Shown here one piece after another: positions 1-10,959 of a stretch of DNA of 64,000 nucleotides. Source of the stretch: Andrena cerasifolii. Lineage: Eukaryota > Arthropoda > Insecta > Hymenoptera > Andrenidae. The notes under the pieces are model-generated. The model did not search any database and was not told the origin of the DNA. It was given only the letters and a program-made list of their open reading frames with translations. How positions within the stretch are numbered: the first letter of the stretch is position 1; the number at the start of each line of letters is the position of its first letter. The translations under genes were made by a program, and so were the position numbers. The DNA lies in contig NC_135121.1 of NCBI RefSeq assembly GCF_050908995.1, positions 19,840,001 to 19,904,000 of the forward strand, in the 5' to 3' direction.

Positions 1-1539
1 TGGAACCGAACTATTACAGCAGTTGTCAGAAGACGACTTCCGATAGTGCGACAAAGAATGGAAACGGCGTTGGATCAAGTGTGTCGCCTCGGTAGGGGGG
101 GGGTGAGTTATTTTGAGGGGGATTGGTACGTGTTAGTTGATTTTATTAATGAATGAACTTTCACGAAATTAGTCTCGATATGTTAACATTAGCCCTCGTA
201 CGGAAAATAAAAAAAGTTCTAATAAAATAATTCTCGAAATATTTCGTCTTCCAAATCCTAAAGCAGTAGTTTCTTATTCCTTGTATTAACAATGAATGGA
301 TGATCCATGCAAGACCTGTTCGATGTATAGTAGATTTCGTTGTTTACATTTTCTACAATACTCAAGTAATTTCAATTTCCTTCAGCGATTGTAAAATTAT
401 GTTTCTTAAAATTTCTGCTATTCGCAGCCACTGCCCTCCGTTTTTTCGTGTCCCCGTTAATTGGAGATTTAACACGTTCACTATTACGGGAGACACCCCT
501 AGTAGCACTTCTGGTTGGCTCACAGTATCCCCAAGTTGGGAGTTAGTTGGCCATCAAAATGCCAGCAATAAATGCTACTAGGGTGCCTGATTCTGTTGTA
601 ATTAAAAAAAAAATTCTTAAGCTAAATAAATCCTGATATTTGTAAACTTCTGAGCATCGTTAATAATAATCGTTGCAATAATAATGTTAAAAAATAACTG
701 CATTAATAAACATTAAAGTATAAATGTTTAAATAAATACACTATGCTAATTAATATATCCGAAATTAACCATATTTGAAAAAATTATATTATTTCCTTTG
801 CATCGTCACTTCTTCGCCACTTTGTTTTTGTAACGCAATATATATATTTTTTTAAATCTACGCAATACAGAACTTGCACACTTTTGCGAATGCAAATGCA
901 AGTAAATAACAAGTTGCTCTCTGTTTCAAGTTCCCTTTGTTTCCAATAGATCCTGAAAGGTTAATGTAAATGCCGACCGCGAAGCTTTTTCCAGGGTGCA
1001 ATTTCACGCGGAACTCTCCCGTGCTTCCCCTTTCTCCCTGCCCCTTCTTTCACTTGCGTCCAGAGTTGCGCACAAAAGCGGAGAAAGCTGCATAGGAACA
1101 AATATCAGTCGCAGGAAATTTCAAACCCTTGTCCAGATCGGAAAGACTCTCAAAACGGACAGTTAGTTCCGGCAACACCGAGATCAGAACCAATGGAAAC
1201 CGACCAACGCGACACGCTCGCGTGTGCCGCAAAAGAAACTGGAAACTTCAGTCGGACCGCCAATAGATCGAAGGGAAAGTATAGAGATTGAAATGGGATG
1301 AGGAATACCGAAATCTGTCGGGCAAAATTCCCCGTAATCGCTTAATCCCATCATCGCCGACTTCGAGTTGATCCAATTAATTCGATATGACTCGATCGAG
1401 CGTGATGAAATTAAGTCGACCGAGAAATGAAAGTGAATAATTCTTCCATATTAAGTGTTCGGATTATAAGCGCTGTGGTAGGTCCTTCGAGCTATGGTGT
1501 TTCGTAAACATTTTCATTAGGAATATACTGAATAAAGAA
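1..1539. other. AT-rich stretch, no recognised gene
   Basis: No coding exon that I can assign. The first 110 bases are open in one plus frame and are followed by a good splice donor (GTGAGT near 110), so the tail of an exon belonging to a gene left of the window is possible, but the peptide is not recognisable. The rest is AT-rich with stop codons in all frames. A moderately GC-richer patch around 960-1250 has a 60-codon open frame on the minus strand with no recognisable motif. Confidence 0.5.
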
Positions 1540-2282
1540 TTAAGGGGAGGTTCTGGTCTAAATGTCGATTTTTCTTTTATTTCATTTTTCGAATGTTCAA
1601 CCTTTTAGGAAAACGGGTTTGAAAGGATTTGTTGAAATTCGTAAAATTCCCCAAGTTGTAGGCATTTGAGTCGCGGCAAATACATGGGTCACAACCGGCC
1701 ACTCGGCGCTCACGTAAAACTTCAAATGCGTTTTTCTCGAAACAGTGTTCTCAAAACGGTGGGACCTGTATCTTCAAAAGTTATTATCCGATTCGACTGA
1801 AACTTGTTTTATTTTGAAGATTATTCTTTTGGCTAGGGGGAGGGGGAACTAAAAAAAATTACAAAAAGTTGAAAATTTATAATTTTTAAAGGCGTTGAAA
1901 GGACGAAAAATACAGGGAAAAGTGATTTCAAACGTGAAGTGTCGTTATTTTCTAAAAAAAATGTAATTTTTGTAATTTTTTTTAGTTCCCCCCTAGAAAA
2001 AAGAATAATCTTCAAAATAAAACAGGTTTCAGTCGAATCGGATAATAACTTTTAGAGATACAGGTCCCACCGATTTGGATCAATTTTTTGACGCCTTAAC
2101 TTTAATGACTCCCCAGGGCTGTTTGCACTGATTAATTATAAAACAAAAAATATATTTCTATAACATAAGACATCCTTAATACAATGCAACAAGTCCCATT
2201 AAATTATATGTAGTAGTTTTCCTTTAATTAATTCCTAAATATCACCTATTGTTTGGGGTTCTAGACCAGAACCTCCCCTTAA
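1540..2282. mobile_element. TTAA-flanked MITE, family A copy 1
   Basis: The element is bounded on both sides by TTAA. The left end reads TTAAGGGGAGGTTCTGGTCT and the right end is its inverted complement, so it has terminal inverted repeats and a TTAA target site, the insertion signature of piggyBac-type elements. Sub-terminal blocks (for example TCGAATCGGATAATAACTTT) occur in both orientations inside, making much of the element palindromic. No transposase frame is present, so it is non-autonomous. Related copies lie at 16996-17651 and 44529-45149. Confidence 0.85.
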
Positions 2283-2283
2283 G

Positions 2284-3328
2284 CACAGTAGAGTGGAGTG
2301 AGGTAAAAGCTCGCACCATGCGAATTTCATTGGTTGAGTTGTGGCAGTTGCCAATGGTGATTGACAGTGAATCGTCAATCAAGGTAGAGTCACCAGTGTC
2401 GAATTCTGTAGCTGTGCTTCGTTTTGTTATCGCGCAATGCGATAAGTACTGAATTCGTTAGTTCTAACGTAATATTCTGATTTTTAGGAATCAATATTAT
2501 TCCTATATATTGATCAGTAAATATTTTAATTAATATGTCGTCTGAAAGAGCTGAAATTCTTCTATTCAAAGGTACTGATAGAAGTTTTCAGTTCTCCTCA
2601 CAGATAACAGGATTGATTAAACAATGGAAAGGTAGCTGTGGGGGTAAGAGTTCGCGCAATGCAGTGGGGCAAGTGTTCGACTGCAAACTCCCTATTTAAA
2701 AATCAGCTTGAAGTAAAGAAAGCGATGAAGAGAAAATCTGAATGCGAACGTGCGAGGAAATAATTAGAAAATACAAAAAAAATCCGAAAGATAAGATCTA
2801 CTTATGAGAAATTTTGAAAGGAACGAAACAAATCGTTTCCAAAAAGAGAATAGTTCAAATATCAACGTCTATGGAAAAAATAATTTGTCCTGCGCGTGAA
2901 GAAGAATACACTGATCTTCCAGAAGACTGATGCCTGCGCAAACTACGAAGGTGGGGGTAATGTTACGTGCTATTACTGTTACCTTGATTAAAAAATAATT
3001 AATTGTAAACTATTAGTCGTTTTGCTATATTACCACAACTATTGTACGTATGGAAATAAAACTTTTGGGAAAATCTCTCGTCGCGTTCTTTTACCCCATA
3101 ACACGCGAACTTTTGCCCCACATATCGGGTAAATTTCGCATTTCAGACTTTTTGGAAATATTTATTTTTTACAAGCTGTGGCAGGTAAATTTACACGAAG
3201 TCACTGCCTATCGAGTAATAAGGGATAGCAGTTATTTCTTACAAACTGATATGTGCTATCAGTGTAATACCAAGGACCTTAGGGAAATCTGAACTTTAAG
3301 GGCGCACTCTTACCTCGCTCTATTCTGC
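2284..3328. repeat. Degraded element with imperfect terminal inverted repeats
   Basis: The left end (AGAGTGGAGTGAGGTAA) and the right end (TTACCTCGCTCTATTCTG) are imperfect inverted complements, which suggests an old transposon directly abutting the TTAA element on its left. Short lysine-rich open stretches around 2740-2930 on the plus strand contain stops and may be a decayed transposase, but I cannot name the family. Confidence 0.35.
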
Positions 3329-3339
3329 GGATCCCGTAA

Positions 3340-3500
3340 CTTTGGGATCTTTATTTTGCAAAACACTACCAACCCATAGAACAACTCTTGCATTATACAA
3401 TTATTAAAACTACCAAGCCATTGTCTTAGGCTTAAAAAAACAAAAGCTACAGAAAATTAAAAATAATATTAATACTAATATATAATAATATTAAATAACC
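3340..3500. repeat. Dispersed repeat, copy 1
   Basis: This AT-rich block, beginning near TTATTTTGCAAAACACTACC and including ATTATACAATTATTAAAAC and CTACCAAGCCAT, recurs with small differences at about 45428-45590. It has no coding potential. The two copies show that it is an interspersed repeat; its class is unknown. Confidence 0.6.
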
Positions 3501-4395
3501 TAGTGGAAAGCATTGTAAAACAATAATAATAAAATTAATTGAAATTTAGAGCCCACCCAATTTTGCATTATTCTCGGCTGAAAATCGGATGCATCTGAAA
3601 TTTGAGAGAATATTTTTCTCTTTTTGAAATTCTCGAGAACAAGAATTGGAAAAAAATAAGTGTTCCTCGCTAAAAGGTTAATAAATTTTGTGGCAACAAT
3701 GAATGAACAGTCAAATTTTGTTAATTAATTATTACTTATAGCCATTATTTGAAACACTTATAACGTTGTATTTTGAGTTGTATTGTACGTGAATCGTTTT
3801 GCTTGAGGCATTTTGGTGTAGAATTGAATTCCTATCGCAGTTTTGCGTAAAGTTGTCCAGCTGCTGACATTAGGCTTAAATATTTCAATTCTTTTTCAAT
3901 TAGGCATCTAAATTGTATCGCCATCTGCTTGCCCCACCACTATCCCCATAATTTCCTAGACCAAGGTATGCAAGATCAATGTCCCTATTAACGATCACGT
4001 CCACTTACCAACCTGTTGCTTGCAATTTTCCATTTAAATTGACTAATAAATAACTGCATCGAAATAAACGCTTAGAAATTGAGATTTCAGACCAAAACGA
4101 GATCATAATTACGATAAAATGAAGATCATAATTAGAATTCAGGTAAAATCTTCTCGTGATGCGAAGGGCGGATTTAACAAAAGTATTATTTATAATATTG
4201 TATATCTAGATTTGTTGCTATAACAATTTAACTCTAATACTTGCAGATCCCTTTCAAACGTAAGGTTTAAAAGGGAGATATTGAAATGAAAAATATTTAG
4301 ATTAAACTTAACGTTTGATACAGCGCCGCGAAAATTATTTATAATTATCAACGCAACAGCTACACAAGTGAAATGTAAGTTTTTCTCTGCTTTAC

Positions 4396-4615
4396 CCTTT
4401 CCATGAGTGGGCAGCTGGTTGTTTTCGTAGTTCATTAGGAGGTTCTCCAAAACCATTGTGATATTCTTGGACACGATGTCGTTGCCTATTCCTCTGTTCA
4501 TCGCAGACTTTGAAGAATTCTTTGGTGACGGCAGGGAAACATCAAGAGCGTAGTTTCGATCTTTGCACGTGGCCAGTAGCGCGAGCAACAATAGCCTGAA
4601 GAAGAAGGAATTCAT
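4396..4615 (-). CDS. N-terminal exon of a GABA-receptor alpha-like subunit (GRD type), partial
   Basis: The minus-strand frame encodes a hydrophobic leader (FFFRLLLLALLA), a low-complexity linker, then NITMVLENLLMNYENNQLP followed by THGKG. That is the hallmark start of a Cys-loop receptor ligand-binding domain (pattern I-x-x-I/V-L-x-x-L-L-x-x-Y-x-x-x-L-x-P). The exon ends at a G|GTAAAG donor in phase 1, the same phase as the equivalent exon of Lcch3 at 14085. The spacing LPTHGKG resembles insect GRD or CG8916-like alpha subunits rather than Rdl. The start is uncertain: ATG at 4615 is possible, but a pyrimidine-rich tract ending in CAG at 4598-4596 could instead be a splice acceptor, making the exon 4396-4595. 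The next exon was not found between 1 and 4395, so the rest of the gene should lie off the left edge. It diverges from Lcch3. Confidence 0.7.
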
Positions 4616-4745
4616 TAAATATAATTAGAAAAGTGATGCTTCGTGAATCTGATCATAAAATTCTTTTTATATGGAACTAGCTTTAAGTACTACTCGGCTT
4701 CGCCCGAAATTTAGATTCTGATTTTGTAATAAAAAATTCATTTAT

Positions 4746-5075
4746 TTATTTTTTTGTGAAAATAATCACGTTATCTGGATTAGCTAGGCATAATGAGCTG
4801 GAACACATGTCGTGACCCCAGAGTTTACCGTTCGAAAAAGAAACAAACTGCTGTGGAAAATGTGTCCAACTTTTACAATAACACTTTTTCGAAAAGCTTC
4901 CGTTTCCAAGAAAATCAAGATTGAAAATATATGTGATGTATGAGTCTACTTGACTCAGAAGTGGTTCCATCATCAAACCCATCTTCTCCATAAGAAACTT
5001 TCGTTTGGGAAGAGTCATCTCATAATTTCGAATTATTTTAGCATAAAGATCCACATTTATTGTTAAGCTCTGCAA
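4746..5075 (-). other. Unassigned 109-codon open frame
   Basis: This minus-strand open frame is longer than expected in such AT-rich DNA and has an ordinary protein-like composition: seven cysteine residues, aromatic-rich stretches such as WTHFPQQF, and a C-terminus ending in lysines. A possible acceptor (TTTGCAG) lies just upstream at about 5070. I do not recognise the family. It could be a terminal exon of an unknown gene, a pseudogene or transposon remnant, or chance. It lies just upstream of the GRD-like exon on the same strand, but no splice link to it is evident. Confidence 0.25.
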
Positions 5076-5282
5076 ATTCTTGATTTGATTAATCTTTTAA
5101 TTTTGACAACCTCTCCGGATTAATTTTCAAGAGAAACTCTGAAAAGAGTTACATTTGCCCGTTTCACTAACCCACCCTGTAGTAGCATTCAAACGCCATT
5201 ATATAGAAAAGTGGATAAAACTTGGCTAAATGAGAGAGCTGTTTTAAAACCGATACAGATTTCTGTCTATATTCGTAGTAGC

Positions 5283-5671
5283 ATATAGTTTTATATATTA
5301 AGGTGAAGTGAAGTGGCAACCTGTGAAGTTGATGCAACCTCAACCAAGTAAATTAATAAAAAACATAATTATATATATAATTATGTTGTTTATTAATTTA
5401 TTTGGTAATATATAATTATGTTTTTTATTAATTTATTTGGTAATATATAATTATGTTTTTTATTAATTTACTTGGTTGAGGTTGCATCAACTTCACAGGT
5501 TGCCACTTCACTTCACCAAGTAAATTAATAAAAAACATAATTATATATATAATTATGTTGTTTATTAATTTATTTGCTAATATATAATTATGTTTTTTAT
5601 TAATTTACTTGGTTGAGGTTGCATCAACTTCACAGGTTGCCAATTCACTCCACCTTAATATATAAAACTAT
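5283..5671. repeat. AT-rich palindromic element with internal duplication
   Basis: Long inverted ends begin at ATATAGTTTTATATATTAAG and close at its complement near 5671. Next inward comes AGTGGCAACCTGTGAAG on the left, inverted on the right. The interior repeats a module of AATTATATATATAATTATG and TTTTTTATTAATTTA several times in alternating orientation, and the segment GGTTGAGGTTGCATCAACTT appears twice. This is a palindromic MITE-like element that has partly duplicated itself. No coding content. Confidence 0.75.
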
Positions 5672-8600
5672 ATATATAAAATAACGCGATGTAAAAAGTC
5701 ACAAACAGAATAAACTAAAAGGGCGCTTAAAAACTAGACTTAATATTTTTAAACAAAACCAATCAACGTACCCTTTGATACCGAACGTTATCAAAAAGGG
5801 GGGGCAAGTTATGCTTCAAATAAGGGACGATCGGGGGAAAGTGAAAAATTGAAGCGCGATTGATCGAAACAGAAAAACGGTACGCAGCGGCAAAGTGGGG
5901 ATGGGGAGGTGAGAGGCCGTGGAAAAGGGAGAAGAAGACGAAGAAGAAGAGGGGAATAGAAGTACAAGAGTGCTCTCCTTAGCCGCGGATTCAGCAACTT
6001 CCGACGAGGGTGCCCCTCGATCTTTCGAGTGAACATTCTCCCTCGTTACGTCAGAATCGCCCTTCAAATCCATCCGATACACATTTTTTTACGGAAGGAC
6101 TATGAAAATTGATTTTTTTTATCTCTTCTTATACTCCCGACACGATTCGACTGGAATACTCCACTATCGCAGCTCGGCAATCATAGTGACGTAACTAAAA
6201 AAGTGTAAATTTCACAGGAAAAGCAGTTTAAAATTTGCATTTCACTGATTATACAATTTCTTTAAAGTGGCATATTTTTTTTTAAGTTGCGCTCAACTTA
6301 TGAAAAAGTGTTACGAAGAAAGATTTCTGCCTGTACAGATTTGTTTATTTTACGCATAGAAATTACAAATGTTCACTGGCGCGCGCAGAGAGGGGCCAAG
6401 GGGCTCCGGCATCCCCCAAAGAAGAAGGAAAAAGGAGATTGGTGTAACCAAGACCGAAGTAATTCAAGAGCACTGTAAAAAGAAAAGAAAACTAGTTTCT
6501 ATTCTATAAATAATTTTTTGTAATCACCTAATGAATTTTGTTGCATTTGCATTAAAAGTATTTTTATCCCTTCGACCCGACCACCCCCAAGATTAAATCC
6601 TGAGTGGGCCACTGCAAATATGTAGCTACTAATAATGAAGAATCCGACAATTTTGTTCTAAAATTTTAATTCGAAGCTTCCAAGTATTCTTCTCTAAACT
6701 CTGCGAGACTAATCTCTGTCTGCAATTACTGTGACATCTCTTCTTCTGAAAGAAGTACGCTTGATGTCGATAACCAAATGCCAAACAACAAATCCTGCCA
6801 CGTAGAAATATGCTGAAGATATGCTTTAAAGCGTAAAATATAAAGTAAGGTATAAAGTAAAAGACATACTTTTTTTTTCTTTAAAAAAAATCGATAATCA
6901 ACCGGCAGAGAGATACAGGCGAAAAAAAGTTGTGGTTATTCTTTCTTTTTTCGGCTATTGCGGGTACAGGTTTATTTGGATCCAGTACCACTTTAATTTC
7001 AGCTTTTCATTAAAGGCCTGTACCAATATTGCCATATTTGCGAGGCTGGCTAAATAATCGACGCGAAACGCCACGATCTTTGGCCGAGCTTTCATTATCA
7101 TAATTTATCCTCCGACCAGATTCACGACTTTCATTTGTAAAACGTTACAACTCACCCGCGAAGATGCACGTTTTTTAATAACAATTTTCCGCTTGTAATG
7201 AGTTTACTGGTTAATAAAAATTGGTGGGTAAAAATCGCGATTTTAATTAAAACGTGACTTATCCAACGAGATTTCTTCTCACAATACTATTTAATAAATA
7301 ATAAAATAATCGAAAGTATGAACACCAGCTTCAGCGTAGAAATTGCTCGCACTTTCTATCAACAACTTTTACATTCACGTATTTCACCACAATGAAATCC
7401 TATTAACACTTCTAACAACAATTACAGGATGTGGCAATGCTGATAATGTCTTCTTTTGTTTCGATCGAAAGCAATCCCTTGCCAAAACTGTCACTTTGGT
7501 AGAGCATTTTAAAAACAACGCACCTCCGACCTTTTAATCATCTACTCGTTCACTATTCGAAACTGAAATGTCTCGTTGCATATTTTCTGCCAAATTGACA
7601 GCTCGAAAATCCATCGAAATTTCCAATGACTTTAATTACAGATACGTTTTTCTTGGATCGTGGAATCTTATTTAATAATATCGCACGAGTTTTGTTTGAA
7701 AAAAACGCATGTACATAAATATTAGCGATGGACACGCGAACTAAATGAAGCTTAAAAAGTTATTGACAGCGAGAAGGAAATTTTCCGCCCCGCAAATTGA
7801 AATGGAGTGCGTAAATACTCACGCAAACATTGCCGCTGGACTTCTTCCACGGAAGGCAGTCTTTGCAACACAGCGAAGCTTGTTGGCGAAAAATCGAATA
7901 GGCTCGAACCGAATACCGGCACTCGCGAGGAAGATCTACATGCGTTTCTTGTGACAGATCCTCGTGGATCTCCCACCTGGGAGGCGAAACTTTCTGCCGC
8001 GCAAGCTCCAATCATCCTGCCTTCTATAACGTTCAACGAACTTTTCTTATCGTTTATTCTTCAATTTCTCCTTCATCCCCTCGTACTCCATATTTAGATT
8101 TACTATTAGTTCCTTTCCGCCGCGATTTTCTATTTTTATTTATGTTTTTTTTTTTAGATCAGCCGTTTAATTATCTTCCGTTCCTTTCACAGCATACATG
8201 CAAGGGAACTTTAATAGAAATACCAGACAGTTTTTTTGTTGCTAATTTTTTATGCTTCGCGGTGAAAACTTTTCTTACAGATTAATGTTTGCTTTTCTAT
8301 TTTCCTGCATGTCTTTCAAACTATCGTAGATACGACACGATTGTTAAAATGAAAATTGAATGGTTTCTATGCTGTATGAAACTGTACAATGAAATTGTTT
8401 AAAATTTGGAGTTTAAATTGATCAACGTTCCCCGCGACGAACATTTGAAAAATTTTATCGCGCAGTTTTGCAGATCGTAGAAAATTATTCGGTTCTTATT
8501 CTACGCACAATTATTTTATATCCGCTGTAGTTTTTGAGGTATATTGGAAAATAGGGAAGCACAAATGTTTTGCACCCCGAGGAACCAAGAAATAGAAAAA

Positions 8601-8911
8601 AAAATTCGATTGAGGTTTCCTACAAGCCCGCAAAGCTTCAAAAATATCGGAATTTTACCGAAGTTCCTTTGTTAGCAATATCGCTTTATACCTATTGTGC
8701 ACCCCTTTTGAATTTTCTTTTTTCCATTGTTTTCATTCCGCGCTCCTTGTGCATTCGAGTCTTGCTAAATTTGAATGCCTTTTACAGCCATAGGAGGATA
8801 AAGATTCTTTGATTTATTACTAGGTGTTTTGAGAATATTGCAAAATCAGGAATTGTTGCGGCTGTTTCGTGTTCTTTTGGGGTGAATTTTTTTTTTTAAG
8901 TTACTTTAAAC
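5672..8911. other. Intergenic, no recognised gene
   Basis: No gene identified. A purine-rich, CpG-containing patch at about 5810-6080 is open on the minus strand, but the translation is simple (serine/proline/leucine runs) and has no domain. Around 6373-6616 a stretch starting CACTGGCGCGCGC and ending GGGCCACTG may be a decayed transposon related to the CAGTGGCGG elements further right. The 7745-8097 region has overlapping open frames on both strands, typical of non-coding CpG-containing DNA. Confidence 0.5.
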
Positions 8912-9019
8912 TGTAAGGTATGCGTGTATGCCGCCCGACATCTCCGATCGACGCAACGCCTTCCACGGTTGCCGGTGCGTCGATCGGAGATGTTGGGCGG
9001 CATACACGCATACCTTACA
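8912..9019. repeat. 108-bp near-perfect hairpin with TG...CA ends
   Basis: The segment starts TGTAAGGTATGCGTGTATGC and ends with the inverted complement GCATACACGCATACCTTACA. The arms are about 46 bases with a single visible mismatch and enclose a loop of roughly 15 bases. It has TG...CA termini and lies about 200 bp downstream (in minus-strand sense) of a retrotransposon integrase tail, which is where a 3' long terminal repeat should be. It may be a miniature or rearranged LTR, or an independent palindromic element. Confidence 0.7.
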
Positions 9020-9214
9020 ACTCGGCCGTCCTGACTATGACCGACCTCGGTCACCCGCACGTCTCTTAATTTCTATGGTTTTACAAAATACGTACATACA
9101 CACACATGAATAGGTTAATACGTGTCTTAAAATATTAATTACATGAATATTAGAATGATAAATGATTAAAAGTAAGTGAATATTGTATATAGTAAAAGTA
9201 AGCAAATAAAATAG

Positions 9215-9715
9215 TTAAGGTAAGTTATCAGTTTGTAATCCCTTGTGCCAAAGCCGCAAGTTAGCCGCTTCCCATACTCCATGATATGGTTTTTGTGAAA
9301 CTTGGAAACCTGCGACATCCTTTAATAGATAACGGTCATTACGCAATTTTTTATCGATCTCGTAAGGGCCTTTAAAAGAAGGTATAAGCTTTTTAGCTAC
9401 ACCAGGTGTGTTATCAAAATTTTTTACCATAACATAATCACCAACACTAAACTGGTGTCCTTTCTTTCGATGTTTATCGTAATTTTTTTTATTATATTCT
9501 TGCGAAAGTGTAGTCTTTACTTGTGCTTGAGCTCTAACGTTTTGAAGATCGCGGTTGTTGTCAGTGGTGGTATTTTCTAAATATTCACGAATACTATCTA
9601 TATTTTTCCCTTTTTGTCTAACACCAAATAATAAAATACTTGGAATTTCTCCCGTTGACTTGTTGATGGTATTGTTCAGTGCGTATTCCACAAAACGAAT
9701 CTTCTCTTTTACGTG
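9215..9715 (-). mobile_element. Truncated LTR retrotransposon pol: integrase C-terminal part
   Basis: The minus-strand frame encodes the end of a retroviral-type integrase core (FVEYALNNTINKSTGEIPS), then a linker with KKNYDKHRKKGHQFSVGDYV and the module GPYEIDKKL-RNDRYLLKD, which matches the GPY/F domain found at the integrase C-terminus of Gypsy-class LTR retrotransposons. The frame ends at a natural stop after the NLRLWHKG segment. Upstream reverse transcriptase, RNase H and gag are absent, so this is a 5'-truncated, inactive copy. The remaining frame is intact over about 165 codons, suggesting moderate age. Confidence 0.8.
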
Positions 9716-9719
9716 GGTA

Positions 9720-10950
9720 AGTATAATACACGTTTCTGGGAAAGTGTTTCGCTTAGGGAAATTTTGAATTCTTACCGTATATATCTAAATAGTCGTTTAT
9801 CGTGTTCTCGCGGTTTCTACTTAAATAACTTTTATACGTAAGAATCGTACAGTAGAATTTATTTCATGCACACCAGCAGTGTGCCATAATGATTATAGAT
9901 TTGTTTACGATTAGAAACCGTCGCTGAATTTATTGATTTTTATCTAACATTATCCTCCCTTGTTTTTAGCAAGTCATTGCTAAAACAGCAACAAATAACA
10001 TTTATGACTAACACTGCTATTCCAAAGCTATTCCAAATCTTTGTTAATCGACAGTATAATAGAAATAGAAATAGGATTGCGCTTTTGTATAGACACGACA
10101 TTTGAAATAACTTTTTCTTATACAAATTTATACAAAATAAATACGGTATATTAGTGAATTTAGCAATTTTGTAAAAATCAAGAAATAATTTATTCACCTG
10201 TACTTCTTCAAAATTTTATTTCGTGCTTTTGGGAGTGCACACATAAACGACGCGAAAATGGGAATTAACATGCTTTAAAACAAGGGACAAGATTCAATGA
10301 GTGGAATATAATAATACCCTGTTTTCGGAAATAAACATAAATAAAACGTACAGACAGAATAAATTAATATGTTTCAAAGTAATATATCTAAATAAAATGT
10401 AACAGATGATTCTACGCGTAAGATCGAGAATAAAATTTATTTCTACGAGGCTTCGCATTTCAGAAAATTTGATTCGAATTTTTTTTGTTGAAAATATGTC
10501 TGCCTAACTAGAAATTGACGAAATGGATTAATAAATATCGTATAATTGCTGACGAAATGAATCCTTGTGCAAGAAAAACTCGAAATATCGTAAAATAACT
10601 CGTTTTTCAAACAACTCTAATGCATCTCGTTCAGTAGTTATAAACAAAGGATGTAAACAGATTCTTTGTCCATATTTGTGTAACTTCAGTTTCTACGAAA
10701 ATGAATGTACGAAAGCTAAAAATAATAAAATGACGATGCTTTAATAAAATGATTTCCACCGAAACGTTTGCAACTTCATTTTGCATTAAAAAACAAGGGT
10801 TTCAATATATTCAGTTAATGCTAGTGGATGCTAAGAATATGGATAATTATTTGGCACGTAGAGAAAGTTTCAAATCGATGGGTTACTTCTTACGACGTGT
10901 CTTCTTTTCCCCGAAATCTGCACAAGCAACGCATCTAGGGGCATAAACCT
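9720..10950. other. Intergenic, AT-rich, nothing recognised
   Basis: No coding exon, RNA gene or clear repeat was seen. The sequence is strongly AT-rich with short, unconvincing open frames on both strands. Confidence 0.5.
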
Positions 10951-10959
10951 CGGTGGAGA

